This document shows, one piece after another, positions 1 through 8,070 of a stretch of 64,000 bases of DNA (positions are counted from its first letter, which is position 1; each line of letters begins with the position of its first letter). Source of the stretch: Mycobacterium sp. GA-1841 (lineage in GTDB: Bacteria > Actinomycetota > Actinomycetes > Mycobacteriales > Mycobacteriaceae). The stretch is from NCBI RefSeq assembly GCF_001954135.1, contig NZ_MBEQ01000110.1:124001-188000 (forward strand), read 5' to 3'. The notes beneath the pieces are model-generated. The model was not told where the DNA came from and made no database searches. It saw only the letters and a program-made list of their open reading frames with translations. A program made the position numbers and the translations under genes.

Positions 1-869
1 TCGGTCTGGAGACCACGCTCAAGCGGGGCATCATCAACACCCGCGACGAGCCGCATGCCGACGCCGACAAATACCGGCGGTTGCACGTCATCATCGGCGA
101 CGCCAACCTGGCCGAGACCTCGACCTACCTCAAGCTCGGCACCAGCTCACTGGTGCTCGACCTGATCGAAGAGGGCCCGAAGTTCGGGCTGGACCTGTCG
201 GATCTGACACTGGCTCGGCCGGTCCACGCCGTCCACGTCATCAGCCGCGACCCGTCGTTGCGGGCCACCGTGGCGCTGGCCGACGGCCGTGAGATGACGG
301 CGTTGGCGCTGCAACGCGTCTACCTGGACCGGGTGGCCAAACTGGTCGACGCCCGTGATCCGGATCCGCGCGCCTCGCACGTCGTCGAGACCTGGGCCCA
401 TGTCTTGGACCTGCTCGAACGCGATCCCATGGAATGCGCCGACATCCTCGACTGGCCGGCCAAACTGCGGTTGCTGGAGGGGTTCCGCCAGCGCGAGAAC
501 CTCAGTTGGCAGGCGCCGCGACTGCACCTGGTCGACCTGCAGTATTCCGATGTGCGGCTGGACAAGGGCCTGTACAACCGGTTGGTGGCGCGCGGTTCGA
601 TGAAGCGTCTGGTCACCGAACAACAGGTGCTCGACGCCGTCGACAACCCGCCCACTGACACCCGGGCCTACTTCCGCGGTGAATGCCTGCGCCGGTTCGG
701 TTCGGACATCGCCGCGGCCAGCTGGGACTCGGTGATCTTCGATCTCGGCGGAGATTCGCTCGTGCGGATTCCGACCCTCGAACCGCTACGTGGAAGCAAG
801 GCGCATGTCGGTGCGCTGCTGGACTCCGTGGACAGCGCCGTCGAACTCGTCGAGCAACTCACGAACTGA
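1..869 (+). CDS. dop: Pup deamidase/depupylase Dop, C-terminal part
   Basis: This is the C-terminal part of Dop, which deamidates the C-terminal glutamine of Pup and removes Pup from tagged proteins. The gene starts before the window; the reading frame is open from base 3 and stops at 867-869. The visible part begins around IINTRDEPHADADKYRRLHV and continues GDANLAETSTYLKLGTSSL. The same segment occurs in PafA further along in the window (IINTRDEPHADAEKYRRLHV), as expected because Dop and PafA are paralogous glutamine-synthetase-fold enzymes. The gene lies 105 bp before pup in the same orientation, the standard actinobacterial order. The internal TTG at base 81 is only where an ORF caller would start and is not a real start. 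Confidence 0.95.
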   Translation, partial: GLETTLKRGIINTRDEPHADADKYRRLHVIIGDANLAETSTYLKLGTSSLVLDLIEEGPKFGLDLSDLTLARPVHAVHVISRDPSLRATVALADGREMTALALQRVYLDRVAKLVDARDPDPRASHVVETWAHVLDLLERDPMECADILDWPAKLRLLEGFRQRENLSWQAPRLHLVDLQYSDVRLDKGLYNRLVARGSMKRLVTEQQVLDAVDNPPTDTRAYFRGECLRRFGSDIAAASWDSVIFDLGGDSLVRIPTLEPLRGSKAHVGALLDSVDSAVELVEQLTN

Positions 870-974
870 CGATCTCGACCGGTGAGCTATCCCCGGCAAT
901 CCGGGTGGCGACCGGTACTGTGGAAGAACCGGTTGGGCGGTTAGCCCGGCCGATGACAATTGCAGGAGGCAGCG

Positions 975-1169
975 ATGGCTCAAGAGCAGACCAAGCGTGG
1001 CGGTGGCGGCGGCGAGGATGACGACCTGCCGGGTGCATCCGCTGCCGGGCAGGAGCGTCGCGAGAAGCTGGCCGAAGATACCGACGATCTGCTCGACGAG
1101 ATCGACGACGTGCTGGAAGAGAACGCAGAGGACTTCGTGCGCGCGTACGTCCAAAAGGGCGGCCAGTGA
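975..1169 (+). CDS. pup: Prokaryotic ubiquitin-like protein Pup
   Basis: Pup is a 64-residue, largely disordered protein that is attached to lysines of target proteins and delivers them to the proteasome ATPase Mpa. It starts MAQEQTKRGGGG, has an acidic Leu-rich middle (LLDEIDDVLEENAEDFV) that forms the Mpa-binding helix in the family, and ends in GGQ. The terminal Gln must be deamidated to Glu by Dop before PafA can ligate it. A good ribosome binding site (AGGAGG, 964-969) precedes the ATG at 975, so the in-frame TTG at 960 is rejected. The stop codon overlaps the GTG of prcB by four bases, indicating translational coupling with the protease subunits. Confidence 0.98.
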   Translation: MAQEQTKRGGGGGEDDDLPGASAAGQERREKLAEDTDDLLDEIDDVLEENAEDFVRAYVQKGGQ

Positions 1170-2005
1170 CCTGGCGCGAAAACTTGTCCTTGCCCTTCTC
1201 CCAACCCCCCGAACTGTCGTCGTTCTCTGACCTGCTGCGTCGGCAGGCTCCCGAACTGTTGCCGGTCAACCGATTCGCCGATGCCGTGGCCAACCCGACC
1301 AACGCGGTTCCGCACGGGACCACGATCGTCGCGATCAAGTACCCCGGCGGGGTGCTGATCGCCGGTGACCGCCGCTCCACGCAGGGCAACATGATCGCCG
1401 GCCGCGACGTGCAGAAGGTGTACATCACCGACGATTACACCGCCACCGGTATCGCGGGCACCGCGGCCATCGCGGTCGAGTTCGCCCGGCTCTACGCCGT
1501 GGAGTTGGAGCACTACGAGAAGGTCGAAGGCGTTGCGCTGACGTTCCGCGGCAAGGTCAACCGACTGGCCATCATGGTGCGCGGCAATCTCGGTGCAGCA
1601 CTGCAGGGTTTCGTAGCCCTACCCCTGCTGGTGGGATACGACGTGGACGCGCCGGACGCCGAGAACGCCGGCCGGATCGTCTCGTTCGACGCCGCGGGCG
1701 GCTGGAACATCGAGGAAGAGGGCTACCAGTCGGTGGGCTCCGGGTCGATCTTCGCCAAGTCGTCGATCAAGAAGTTGTATCCCCAAGTGGCGGACGCGGA
1801 TTCGGCTCTGAAGGTGGCGATCGAGGCGCTCTACGATGCCGCTGACGACGACTCCGCCACCGGTGGGCCCGATCTGGTGCGCGGTATCTATCCGACCGCG
1901 GTAACCATCGGGGCCGAGGGGGCAGAGGAGATCACCGAGGAACGCATCGCCGAGCTGGCTCGCGAGGTCATCGCGCGCCGGACCCGGTTGGGCGGTGAGG
2001 GGTAA
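1166..2005 (+). CDS. prcB: Proteasome beta subunit PrcB
   Basis: This is the catalytic beta subunit of the 20S proteasome, 279 aa from a GTG that overlaps the pup stop. It has a propeptide of about 51 residues ending in PHG, after which the mature chain would begin at Thr52 (TTIVAIKYPGG). This Thr is the N-terminal nucleophile of the family, exposed by self-cleavage during assembly. The GDRR and GTAA motifs of beta subunits follow. The next gene, prcA, begins directly after the stop codon without a gap, so pup-prcB-prcA is one transcription and translation unit. Confidence 0.97.
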   Translation: MTWRENLSLPFSQPPELSSFSDLLRRQAPELLPVNRFADAVANPTNAVPHGTTIVAIKYPGGVLIAGDRRSTQGNMIAGRDVQKVYITDDYTATGIAGTAAIAVEFARLYAVELEHYEKVEGVALTFRGKVNRLAIMVRGNLGAALQGFVALPLLVGYDVDAPDAENAGRIVSFDAAGGWNIEEEGYQSVGSGSIFAKSSIKKLYPQVADADSALKVAIEALYDAADDDSATGGPDLVRGIYPTAVTIGAEGAEEITEERIAELAREVIARRTRLGGEG

Positions 2006-2737
2006 ATGAGCTTCCCGTACTTCATCTCGCCCGAACAGGCGATGCGTGAGCGCTCCGAATTGGCGCGTAAGGGCATCTCCCGGGGGCGCAGCGTGATCGC
2101 CCTGGTCTACGACAACGGTGTGCTGTTCGTCGCCGAGAACCCGTCGCGTTCGCTGCAGAAGATCAGCGAGCTCTACGACCGGGTCGGCTTCGCCGCCGTC
2201 GGCCGGTTCAACGAGTTCGACAACCTGCGCCGCGGCGGCATCCAGTTCGCCGACACCCGCGGGTATGCCTACGACCGCCGCGACGTGACGGGCCGCCAGC
2301 TGGCCAATGTCTACGCGCAGACGCTCGGCACGATCTTCACCGAACAGGCCAAGCCTTACGAGGTCGAGCTGTGTGTGGCCGAGGTGGCGCACTACGGCGA
2401 GACCAAGGCACCCGAGCTGTACCGGATCACCTATGACGGATCGATCGCCGACGAGCCGCACTTCGTGGTGATGGGCGGTACCACCGAGCCGATCGCCGCC
2501 GCGTTGACCGAGTCCTTCACCGAGAACGCCGATCTGGGCGCCGCGGTCAAGATCGCGGTACAGGCACTCAGCGCGAGCAGCAACGGCTCTGAGCCACGGG
2601 TACTGGGGCCGGCCACCCTCGAGGTGGCGGTACTCGACGCCACGCGACCACGCCGCTGTTTCCGCCGGATCACCGGGGCGGCACTGGAAGCCCTTCTGCC
2701 CGAGGTTGATTCGAAAGCATCGGACCCAGCCGAGTAG
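2006..2737 (+). CDS. prcA: Proteasome alpha subunit PrcA
   Basis: This is the alpha subunit of the 20S proteasome (243 aa); it forms the outer gate rings and docks the Mpa ATPase. The N-terminus MSFPYFISPEQAMRERSELA followed by ARKGISRGRSVIALVYDNGV is typical of actinobacterial PrcA, and there is no N-terminal nucleophile Thr, as expected for alpha subunits. ATG follows the prcB stop immediately. The stop (2735-2737) directly abuts the stop codon of a small ORF on the other strand, so transcription is convergent here with no obvious hairpin terminator. Confidence 0.97.
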   Translation: MSFPYFISPEQAMRERSELARKGISRGRSVIALVYDNGVLFVAENPSRSLQKISELYDRVGFAAVGRFNEFDNLRRGGIQFADTRGYAYDRRDVTGRQLANVYAQTLGTIFTEQAKPYEVELCVAEVAHYGETKAPELYRITYDGSIADEPHFVVMGGTTEPIAAALTESFTENADLGAAVKIAVQALSASSNGSEPRVLGPATLEVAVLDATRPRRCFRRITGAALEALLPEVDSKASDPAE

Positions 2738-2884
2738 TCAGTCGCCGCCCTCGAACAACTCACTGGGCTGGGCACTGGTCGGCTGGCTGATGCGGGCCCC
2801 CGGGTTGGCGCTGTTGCTGCAACTGCTCGCCGACGCCGTCGGCGCGGGTCCGCGCACGATCGCCCGGTGATGATCCTGAATCAA
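2738..2884 (-). CDS. Possible 48-aa small protein downstream of the release-factor-like gene
   Basis: A short ORF starts with TTG (2884-2882), nine bases after the stop of the upstream minus-strand gene, with a purine-rich AAGGACGAGG just before it. It encodes MIQDHHRAIVRGPAPTASA, a Ser/Pro/Ala/Asn-rich middle, and ends PSELFEGGD, with its stop touching the prcA stop. The composition looks disordered, with one Cys and no membrane segment. I do not recognise a family. The arguments for reality are the ribosome-binding-like sequence, the close spacing and the codon use; the arguments against are the small size and the TTG start. It could instead be untranslated trailer sequence. Confidence 0.35.
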   Translation of the reverse strand: MIQDHHRAIVRGPAPTASASSCSNSANPGARISQPTSAQPSELFEGGD

Positions 2885-2893
2885 CCTCGTCCT

Positions 2894-4018
2894 TCAGCCC
2901 AACGGGAACCGTAACTTGGCGACTGCCGTTTCATTCCAGACATCTGCGGTGATCTCGTCGGGTCGCACGGCGAATGCCTTACCGCCCTGGTCGAGCACCG
3001 TCACCGCGATGTGGGACAGCACGTCGTACCCCGAGTCGTCGTAGTGCAGGGCTCCGGTAGCAACCTCGATCCGACCCAGCACGTCGACGGTGAAGTTGTA
3101 CACCAGGGTGTCCACCGCGCCGGCAGTCGTGGCCCGGGCGATATCCCCCAGATCTGTGGCCACCAGCCCCCGGCTCAGGTCGTTGCCCAACTCCTCGACC
3201 CACGTGCTGGCCCGCTCCGCGTTCAGGACAGGTAGCGACTCGCGGATGGCGCCGTCGATCTGATCGGGTCGCAGCAGATCGGCAGCCCCGGGCACCGACA
3301 CGATCTGGCGCTTGTGGTCGAGTCCGCGGTACATGTCGAGCAGTGGATCGGTCGCGAACAGATACAGCGGCCGCGTCGACGCGGGATCGAGCTGACCCAG
3401 TTCGTTGTCCACCGCCTCGGCGACCCGCTTGGCGTACTGCTCCAGCAGCACCTTCTTGCCTTCATCGCCGACCAGCCGCCGCACATGGCCCCGGTCGCGC
3501 ACCGTGGCGCGATTGGTCGCTTCGGCCACGTCGGTCGCATATTCACCGGTGAGTTCGAGCTCCTCGGCACGCTTACTTGGGGTGGCCTGCCACAGATTCC
3601 AGCCGTCGGCGGACAACGTCAGCGCATATGCCTCCTGCGGCGTGGTGACGGCTCGCACCAGCTGACCGATGTCGAAGTAGCTGCCGACCTGAAGCTGGCT
3701 CTCCAAGGCGTTCGGCAACACGTAGACCTCGTGGAAATCATCGGCGATGAAGATGGCCACCGAACGCGACAGACTCAGCCACAGGTCCGATTCGGCGATC
3801 TTCTTCCAACGCAACCGCAGCTGTTCCTCCACCGCATGCCGCGCCCCGGAATCGCGGATGGCGCGCAGGGCCCGGTCCACCGCACTCTTGGCGGTCAGCA
3901 GGCTCTTGTCGCGCTCGTCGGGCCCGGGCGCGGTTTCGGCGTACACCGTGATGGCGTGCTCGTGTGGCTCGCCGAGGCGGATGAGGTCGGCGACGTCAGG
4001 CAGTTCGTATCGGGTCAT
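2894..4018 (-). CDS. Bacterial eRF1-like (baeRF) family protein
   Basis: A 374-aa cytoplasmic protein with an ATG at 4018 preceded by AAAGGAG about seven bases upstream. The sequence has the character of the bacterial proteins related to eukaryotic release factor 1 (baeRF3-like): an N-terminal region with FIADDFHEVYVLPNALESQ, a central ALTLSADGWNLWQATPSKR segment, and a C-terminal domain with VYNFTVDVLGRIEV. Proteins of this type are suspected of ribosome-related roles, but the function is not established. It is transcribed away from pafA and towards prcA. A much longer reading frame continues upstream of this start but runs antisense to pafA and is not coding. The family assignment comes from sequence character only. 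Confidence 0.7.
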   Translation of the reverse strand: MTRYELPDVADLIRLGEPHEHAITVYAETAPGPDERDKSLLTAKSAVDRALRAIRDSGARHAVEEQLRLRWKKIAESDLWLSLSRSVAIFIADDFHEVYVLPNALESQLQVGSYFDIGQLVRAVTTPQEAYALTLSADGWNLWQATPSKRAEELELTGEYATDVAEATNRATVRDRGHVRRLVGDEGKKVLLEQYAKRVAEAVDNELGQLDPASTRPLYLFATDPLLDMYRGLDHKRQIVSVPGAADLLRPDQIDGAIRESLPVLNAERASTWVEELGNDLSRGLVATDLGDIARATTAGAVDTLVYNFTVDVLGRIEVATGALHYDDSGYDVLSHIAVTVLDQGGKAFAVRPDEITADVWNETAVAKLRFPLG

Positions 4019-4227
4019 CGACACTCCTTTGTGCGGACTCGAGTCCACCTTATGCCCGTGATGACCGCTGACCAGGGATAAAAGGCGCAGATGCTTCTGA
4101 TGGCGGCGGTATGTCGGTTTCGGTGACTGGCAGCGCTGACAAGCCTGCAACGCAGCGTCACCGGTTGGCTGCCGCCACGCTCGGCGCGTAACCGCGCGCT
4201 TGCCCACCTTTACCGTCAGCCACCCCG

Positions 4228-4233
4228 TAAGCT
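4228..4233 (+). promoter_or_regulatory. -10 element of pafA (leaderless start)
   Basis: TAAGCT matches the mycobacterial TANNNT -10 box and ends seven bases before the pafA GTG. Transcription would then begin at the start codon itself, giving a leaderless mRNA. No ribosome binding site lies before the GTG, which supports this reading. The 222-bp gap between this gene and the divergent release-factor-like gene contains no other feature that I can identify. Confidence 0.55.
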
Positions 4234-4240
4234 CGATGGC

Positions 4241-5599
4241 GTGCAGCGACGAATCATGGGCATCGAGACGGAATTCGGTGTGACCTGCACGTTCCATGGC
4301 CATCGCCGGCTCAGTCCCGACGAGGTCGCCCGCTATTTGTTCCGGCGGGTGGTGTCGTGGGGCCGCAGTTCCAACGTTTTCCTCCGTAACGGCGCCCGGT
4401 TGTACCTCGACGTGGGGTCGCATCCGGAGTACGCCACCGCCGAGTGTGACAACCTGACCCAGCTGGTCACCCACGACCGCGCCGGGGAGCGCGTCCTGGA
4501 GGACCTGCTGATCGATGCCGAGCAGCGGCTCGCCGACGAGGGCATCGGCGGCGACATCTACCTGTTCAAAAACAACACCGATTCGGCCGGTAACTCCTAC
4601 GGCTGCCACGAGAACTACCTGATCGTGCGGGCCGGCGAGTTCTCCCGGATCTCCGATGTGCTGCTGCCGTTCCTGGTCACCCGCCAACTGATCTGCGGTG
4701 CGGGCAAGGTGTTGCAGACCCCGAAGGCCGCCACCTACTGCCTGAGTCAGCGCGCCGAGCACATCTGGGAAGGCGTCTCCAGCGCCACCACTCGCAGTAG
4801 GCCGATCATCAACACCCGCGACGAGCCGCACGCCGACGCCGAGAAATACCGCCGGCTGCACGTCATCGTCGGCGACTCCAACATGTGCGAGTCCACCACC
4901 ATGCTCAAGGTGGGCACCGCCTCGCTCGTGCTGGAGATGATCGAGGCCGGTGTCCCGTTCCGTGACTTCTCGCTCGACAACCCGATTCGCGCCATCCGCG
5001 AGGTCAGCCACGACCTCACCGGTCGGCGGCCGGTGCGGTTGGCCGGCGGACGGCAGGCCAGCGCCCTGGACATCCAGCGCGAGTACTACAGCCGCGCCGT
5101 GGAATACCTGCAGACGCGTGAGCCCAGCACCCAGATCGAGCAGGTGGTCGACCTGTGGGGCCGCCAGCTCGACGCCGTGGAGAGCCAAGATTTCGCGAAG
5201 GTCGACACCGAGATCGACTGGGTGATCAAGCGCAAGCTGTTCCAGCGCTACCAGGATCGCTACAACATGGAGCTGTCCGATCCGAAGATCAGCCAGCTCG
5301 ACCTCGCCTACCACGACATCAAGCGTGGTCGCGGCGTGTTCGACCTGCTGCAACGCAAAGGCCTGGCCGCCCGGATCACCACCGACGAGGAGATCGACGC
5401 CGCGGTGAACACGCCGCCACAGACCACCCGGGCCAAGTTGCGTGGTGAGTTCATCAGCGCCGCACAGGAAGCCGGTCGCGATTTCACCGTCGACTGGGTG
5501 CATCTCAAGCTCAATGACCAGGCCCAGCGCACGGTGCTGTGCAAAGATCCGTTCCGGTCGGTCGACGAGCGAGTCAAGCGCCTGATCGCCAGCATGTGA
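4241..5599 (+). CDS. pafA: Pup-protein ligase PafA
   Basis: PafA (452 aa) joins the C-terminal glutamate of Pup to lysine side chains of substrate proteins using ATP. The N-terminus MQRRIMGIETEFGVTC carries the metal/ATP-binding Glu of the glutamine-synthetase fold (Glu9), and YLDVGSHPEYAT contains the conserved Asp57. The length equals that known for Mtb PafA, and the GTG start gives the family N-terminus exactly. The gene is the paralogue of dop at the left edge of the window. It is followed after 18 bp by pafB, forming the usual pafA-pafB-pafC group, although pafB may also have its own promoter. Confidence 0.98.
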   Translation: MQRRIMGIETEFGVTCTFHGHRRLSPDEVARYLFRRVVSWGRSSNVFLRNGARLYLDVGSHPEYATAECDNLTQLVTHDRAGERVLEDLLIDAEQRLADEGIGGDIYLFKNNTDSAGNSYGCHENYLIVRAGEFSRISDVLLPFLVTRQLICGAGKVLQTPKAATYCLSQRAEHIWEGVSSATTRSRPIINTRDEPHADAEKYRRLHVIVGDSNMCESTTMLKVGTASLVLEMIEAGVPFRDFSLDNPIRAIREVSHDLTGRRPVRLAGGRQASALDIQREYYSRAVEYLQTREPSTQIEQVVDLWGRQLDAVESQDFAKVDTEIDWVIKRKLFQRYQDRYNMELSDPKISQLDLAYHDIKRGRGVFDLLQRKGLAARITTDEEIDAAVNTPPQTTRAKLRGEFISAAQEAGRDFTVDWVHLKLNDQAQRTVLCKDPFRSVDERVKRLIASM

Positions 5600-5617
5600 G
5601 CCTTAAGCTTTCCTCTC

Positions 5618-6607
5618 GTGGCGGTATCCAAAGTCGAGCGGTTGATGAACCTTGTCATCGCACTGCTGTCCACCCGGTCGTTTCTGCCTGCGGATAAGAT
5701 CCGCGCCAGCGTCGCCGGATACGCCGACAGCCCCAGCGACGAAGCGTTCTCCCGGATGTTCGAGCGCGACAAGAACGAGTTGCGCGACCTCGGCATCCCG
5801 TTGGAAACCGGCCGGGTGTCCAAGTTCGACGCAGGCGAGGGTTATCGCATCAACCGGGATTCCTATGAGCTGCCCCCGGTGCAGTTGAGCGCCGACGAGG
5901 CCGCCGCGGTGGCCGTGGCCACCCAGCTGTGGCAGTCCCCGGAGCTGGTCACCGCGACGCAGGGCGCGCTGCTGAAATTGCGCGCCGCGGGCGTGGACGT
6001 CGACTCCGAGGGCGCGGGCGTGGCCATCGCCTCGACCGCGACGCTGCCCGGGCTGCGCGGGTCCGAAGAAGTGTTGCGAATCCTGTTGTCGGCGATCGAC
6101 TCCGGGCACGCGGTGCGGTTCCGGCACCGGGCCTCCCGAAGCGCCGAGCACACCAGCCGCACCGTCGAGCCCTGGGGTGTGGTCACCCACCGCGGCCGGT
6201 GGTACCTGGTCGGGCATGACCGCGACCGCGACGACATCCGCACCTTCCGGCTGTCGCGCATCGACGCCGACGTGAGCACCATCGGGCCGGCCGGTGCGGT
6301 GGCCAAGCCCGAGGGGGTCAACCTGCGGGAGATCGTCGCGCGTGCGGTGGCCGAACTGCCTACCGGGGAGCAGGCCCGCGTCTGGATTGCCGGTGGGCGT
6401 GCCACCGCGCTACGTCGTCAGGCCACCGCGGTCGTGCCGCGCACGCTGGGCGGGCGCGCGGGGGAGGAGATCACCGTCGACATCGGGATGTCGGACCGGC
6501 TGGCCCGCGAGATCGCCGGTTACGGCGCCGATGCCGTCGCGCTGGAACCCCCGTCGTTACGCGAGGACGTGGTGAGCCGGTTGCGCGCCCAGAGGGGTAC
6601 GGCATGA
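5618..6607 (+). CDS. pafB: WYL-domain transcriptional activator PafB
   Basis: PafB (329 aa) works with PafC as a heterodimeric activator of the LexA/RecA-independent DNA-damage response. The N-terminal winged-helix part begins MAVSKVERLMNLVIALLSTR and the central WYL domain contains EPWGVVTHRGRWYLVGHD, the segment that gives the family its name. The GTG start lies eight bases after TAAGCT (5604-5609), so an internal, nearly leaderless promoter is possible besides read-through from pafA. The stop codon overlaps an ATG (ATGA at 6604-6607) that once may have been the pafC start but is now the first unit of a tandem repeat. Confidence 0.95.
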   Translation: MAVSKVERLMNLVIALLSTRSFLPADKIRASVAGYADSPSDEAFSRMFERDKNELRDLGIPLETGRVSKFDAGEGYRINRDSYELPPVQLSADEAAAVAVATQLWQSPELVTATQGALLKLRAAGVDVDSEGAGVAIASTATLPGLRGSEEVLRILLSAIDSGHAVRFRHRASRSAEHTSRTVEPWGVVTHRGRWYLVGHDRDRDDIRTFRLSRIDADVSTIGPAGAVAKPEGVNLREIVARAVAELPTGEQARVWIAGGRATALRRQATAVVPRTLGGRAGEEITVDIGMSDRLAREIAGYGADAVALEPPSLREDVVSRLRAQRGTA

Positions 6608-6741
6608 GGGTCAGCGAGGAGCCGGAGGCGGATGGCGCATGAGGGTCAGCGAGGAGCCGGAGGCGGATGGCGCATGAGGGTCAGCGAGGAGCCGAAGGCG
6701 GATCGCGCATGAGGGTCAGCGAGGAGCCGAAGGCGGATCGC
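6602..6741. repeat. Four 35-bp tandem repeats at the pafB-pafC junction
   Basis: Four copies of a 35-bp unit start at 6602, 6637, 6672 and 6707 and end three bases before the pafC ATG. Each begins GCATGAGGGTCAGCGAGGAG. Copies 1 and 2 are identical (GCCGGAGGCGG, then ATGGC); copies 3 and 4 share GCCGAAGGCGG and ATCGC. Every unit contains an ATGA stop/start signature and a GAGGAG purine run, so each duplicates a translation-initiation region. The unit length is not a multiple of three. The arrangement resembles mycobacterial interspersed repeats (MIRU), which also sit at overlapping stop/start codons. Confidence 0.95.
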
Positions 6742-6743
6742 GC

Positions 6744-7724
6744 ATGAGTCAGGTTTCCACCCGGTTGGTCCGGATGCTCAACATGGTTCCGTACTTCCAG
6801 GCCAACCCGAGGGTCACGCGCGACGAGGCCGCCGCGGCGCTGGGCGTCACCCGCAAGCAACTCGACTCCGACCTCGAGCAGCTGTGGATGTGTGGATTGC
6901 CCGGGTACAGCCCGGGCGATCTCATCGACTTCGACTTCGAGGGCGACACCGTCGAAGTCACCTTCAGCGCCGGCGTGGACCGCCCACTGCGGTTGACCTC
7001 CACAGAGGCCACCGGCGTCCTGATGGCGTTGCGCACCTTGGTCGACGTGCCCGGCATGGTCGATCCCGAGGCGGCGCGCAGCGCCATCGCCAAGATCGAA
7101 TCGGCCGCAGGCAGCCAACGCAGTCCCGTCGAGGACACCGTTTCGGAGGACACCATTTCGGAGGAGACCGGTGCGGCCGGGGACGTGCGCGCCGCCGTGC
7201 GCGACGGTCGCGCCGTGACGTTGGAGTACTACTCGGCATCGCGTGACTCGCTCACCACCCGCACTGTCGACCCGATCCGGGTGGTGCTGATCGGGGAGAA
7301 CAGTTACCTGGAGGCGTGGTGCCGCAGCGCCGAGGCGGTGCGGATGTTCCGCTTCGACCGGATCGTGTCTGCCCAGCGCCTCGATGATCCCTCGGAGCCG
7401 CCCTCACCGGCGGTGCAGGCCGGCACGGACACCTCGCTGTTCGATCCGGACAGTGCCGACCCGTCACTGCCGTCGGCGACCCTGGTGATCGACCGTTCGG
7501 CATCGTGGATGTTCGACTACTACCCGCTGCGGATCGTCAACGACCTGCCCGACGGGGCCTGTGAAGCGGTGATGACATACGCCTCACAGGAATGGATGGC
7601 ACGATTCCTGCTTGGATTCGGCTCGGCAGTGCGGGTGTTGGCCCCCGAACCATTGGCGCAGCGCGTGAAGGAATCGGCCGCCGAGGCGTTGCACGCTTAC
7701 GAGACTGCCGACACCCGCGGGTAG
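6744..7724 (+). CDS. pafC: WYL-domain transcriptional activator PafC
   Basis: PafC (326 aa) is the partner of PafB in the mycobacterial DNA-damage activator. The N-terminal HTH region reads MSQVSTRLVRMLNMVPYFQ with ALGVTRKQLDSDLEQLWMCG, and a WYL-type domain follows (VLIGENSYLEAWCRSAEAVR). The ATG at 6744 lies immediately after the fourth tandem repeat, whose GAGGAG/GAAGGCGG stretch would serve as ribosome binding site. In close relatives pafB and pafC are tightly coupled; here the repeat array separates them by 136 bp, which may weaken that coupling. A Glu/Thr-rich linker (around residues 125-145) joins the two halves. Confidence 0.95.
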   Translation: MSQVSTRLVRMLNMVPYFQANPRVTRDEAAAALGVTRKQLDSDLEQLWMCGLPGYSPGDLIDFDFEGDTVEVTFSAGVDRPLRLTSTEATGVLMALRTLVDVPGMVDPEAARSAIAKIESAAGSQRSPVEDTVSEDTISEETGAAGDVRAAVRDGRAVTLEYYSASRDSLTTRTVDPIRVVLIGENSYLEAWCRSAEAVRMFRFDRIVSAQRLDDPSEPPSPAVQAGTDTSLFDPDSADPSLPSATLVIDRSASWMFDYYPLRIVNDLPDGACEAVMTYASQEWMARFLLGFGSAVRVLAPEPLAQRVKESAAEALHAYETADTRG

Positions 7725-7754
7725 ACTCGGCACGGACGTCTGGAGGTAACCAAA

Positions 7755-7994
7755 TTGGGTGGTCTACAACCCTGGCACTGGATCATTGTCATCGCGGTGT
7801 TCGTGCTGCTTTTCGGCGCCAAGAAGCTGCCGGACGCCGCTCGGTCGCTCGGCAAGTCGATGCGGATCTTCAAGTCCGAGATCAAGGAGATGCAGTCGGA
7901 TTCTTCGGCCGAGGCACCACCGGCCAAACCGATTTCCTCCGAGCGTGTCGAGGCACCGGCGCCTGAGCAGTCCCCGGACCGTCACACGGCCTGA
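7755..7994 (+). CDS. tatA: Sec-independent translocase subunit TatA
   Basis: TatA (79 aa) forms the translocation pore of the twin-arginine export system. The sequence shows the typical plan: a short N-terminus, one membrane helix (WHWIIVIAVFVLLFGAKKLP), the FGAKKLPD hinge, an amphipathic helix (ARSLGKSMRIFKSEIKEM), and a charged, Pro-rich disordered tail. The start codon is TTG at 7755, supported by GGAGG (7742-7746). The gene lies 30 bp after pafC and before tatC, the conserved actinobacterial order. Confidence 0.95.
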   Translation: MGGLQPWHWIIVIAVFVLLFGAKKLPDAARSLGKSMRIFKSEIKEMQSDSSAEAPPAKPISSERVEAPAPEQSPDRHTA

Positions 7995-8070
7995 CCGGTC
8001 CGGCAACCGATCGCGGTCATCGCCCCGCGATGTCGCTTCGTGCCATCTACCAGGCCTCTAAAACACTCCT

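Noticed and set aside
4019..5503. Long minus-strand reading frame continuing the release-factor-like gene to 869 codons
   Set aside because: It runs antisense through pafA; the true start is the ATG at 4018 with a good ribosome binding site. Long antisense frames are usual in high-GC DNA.
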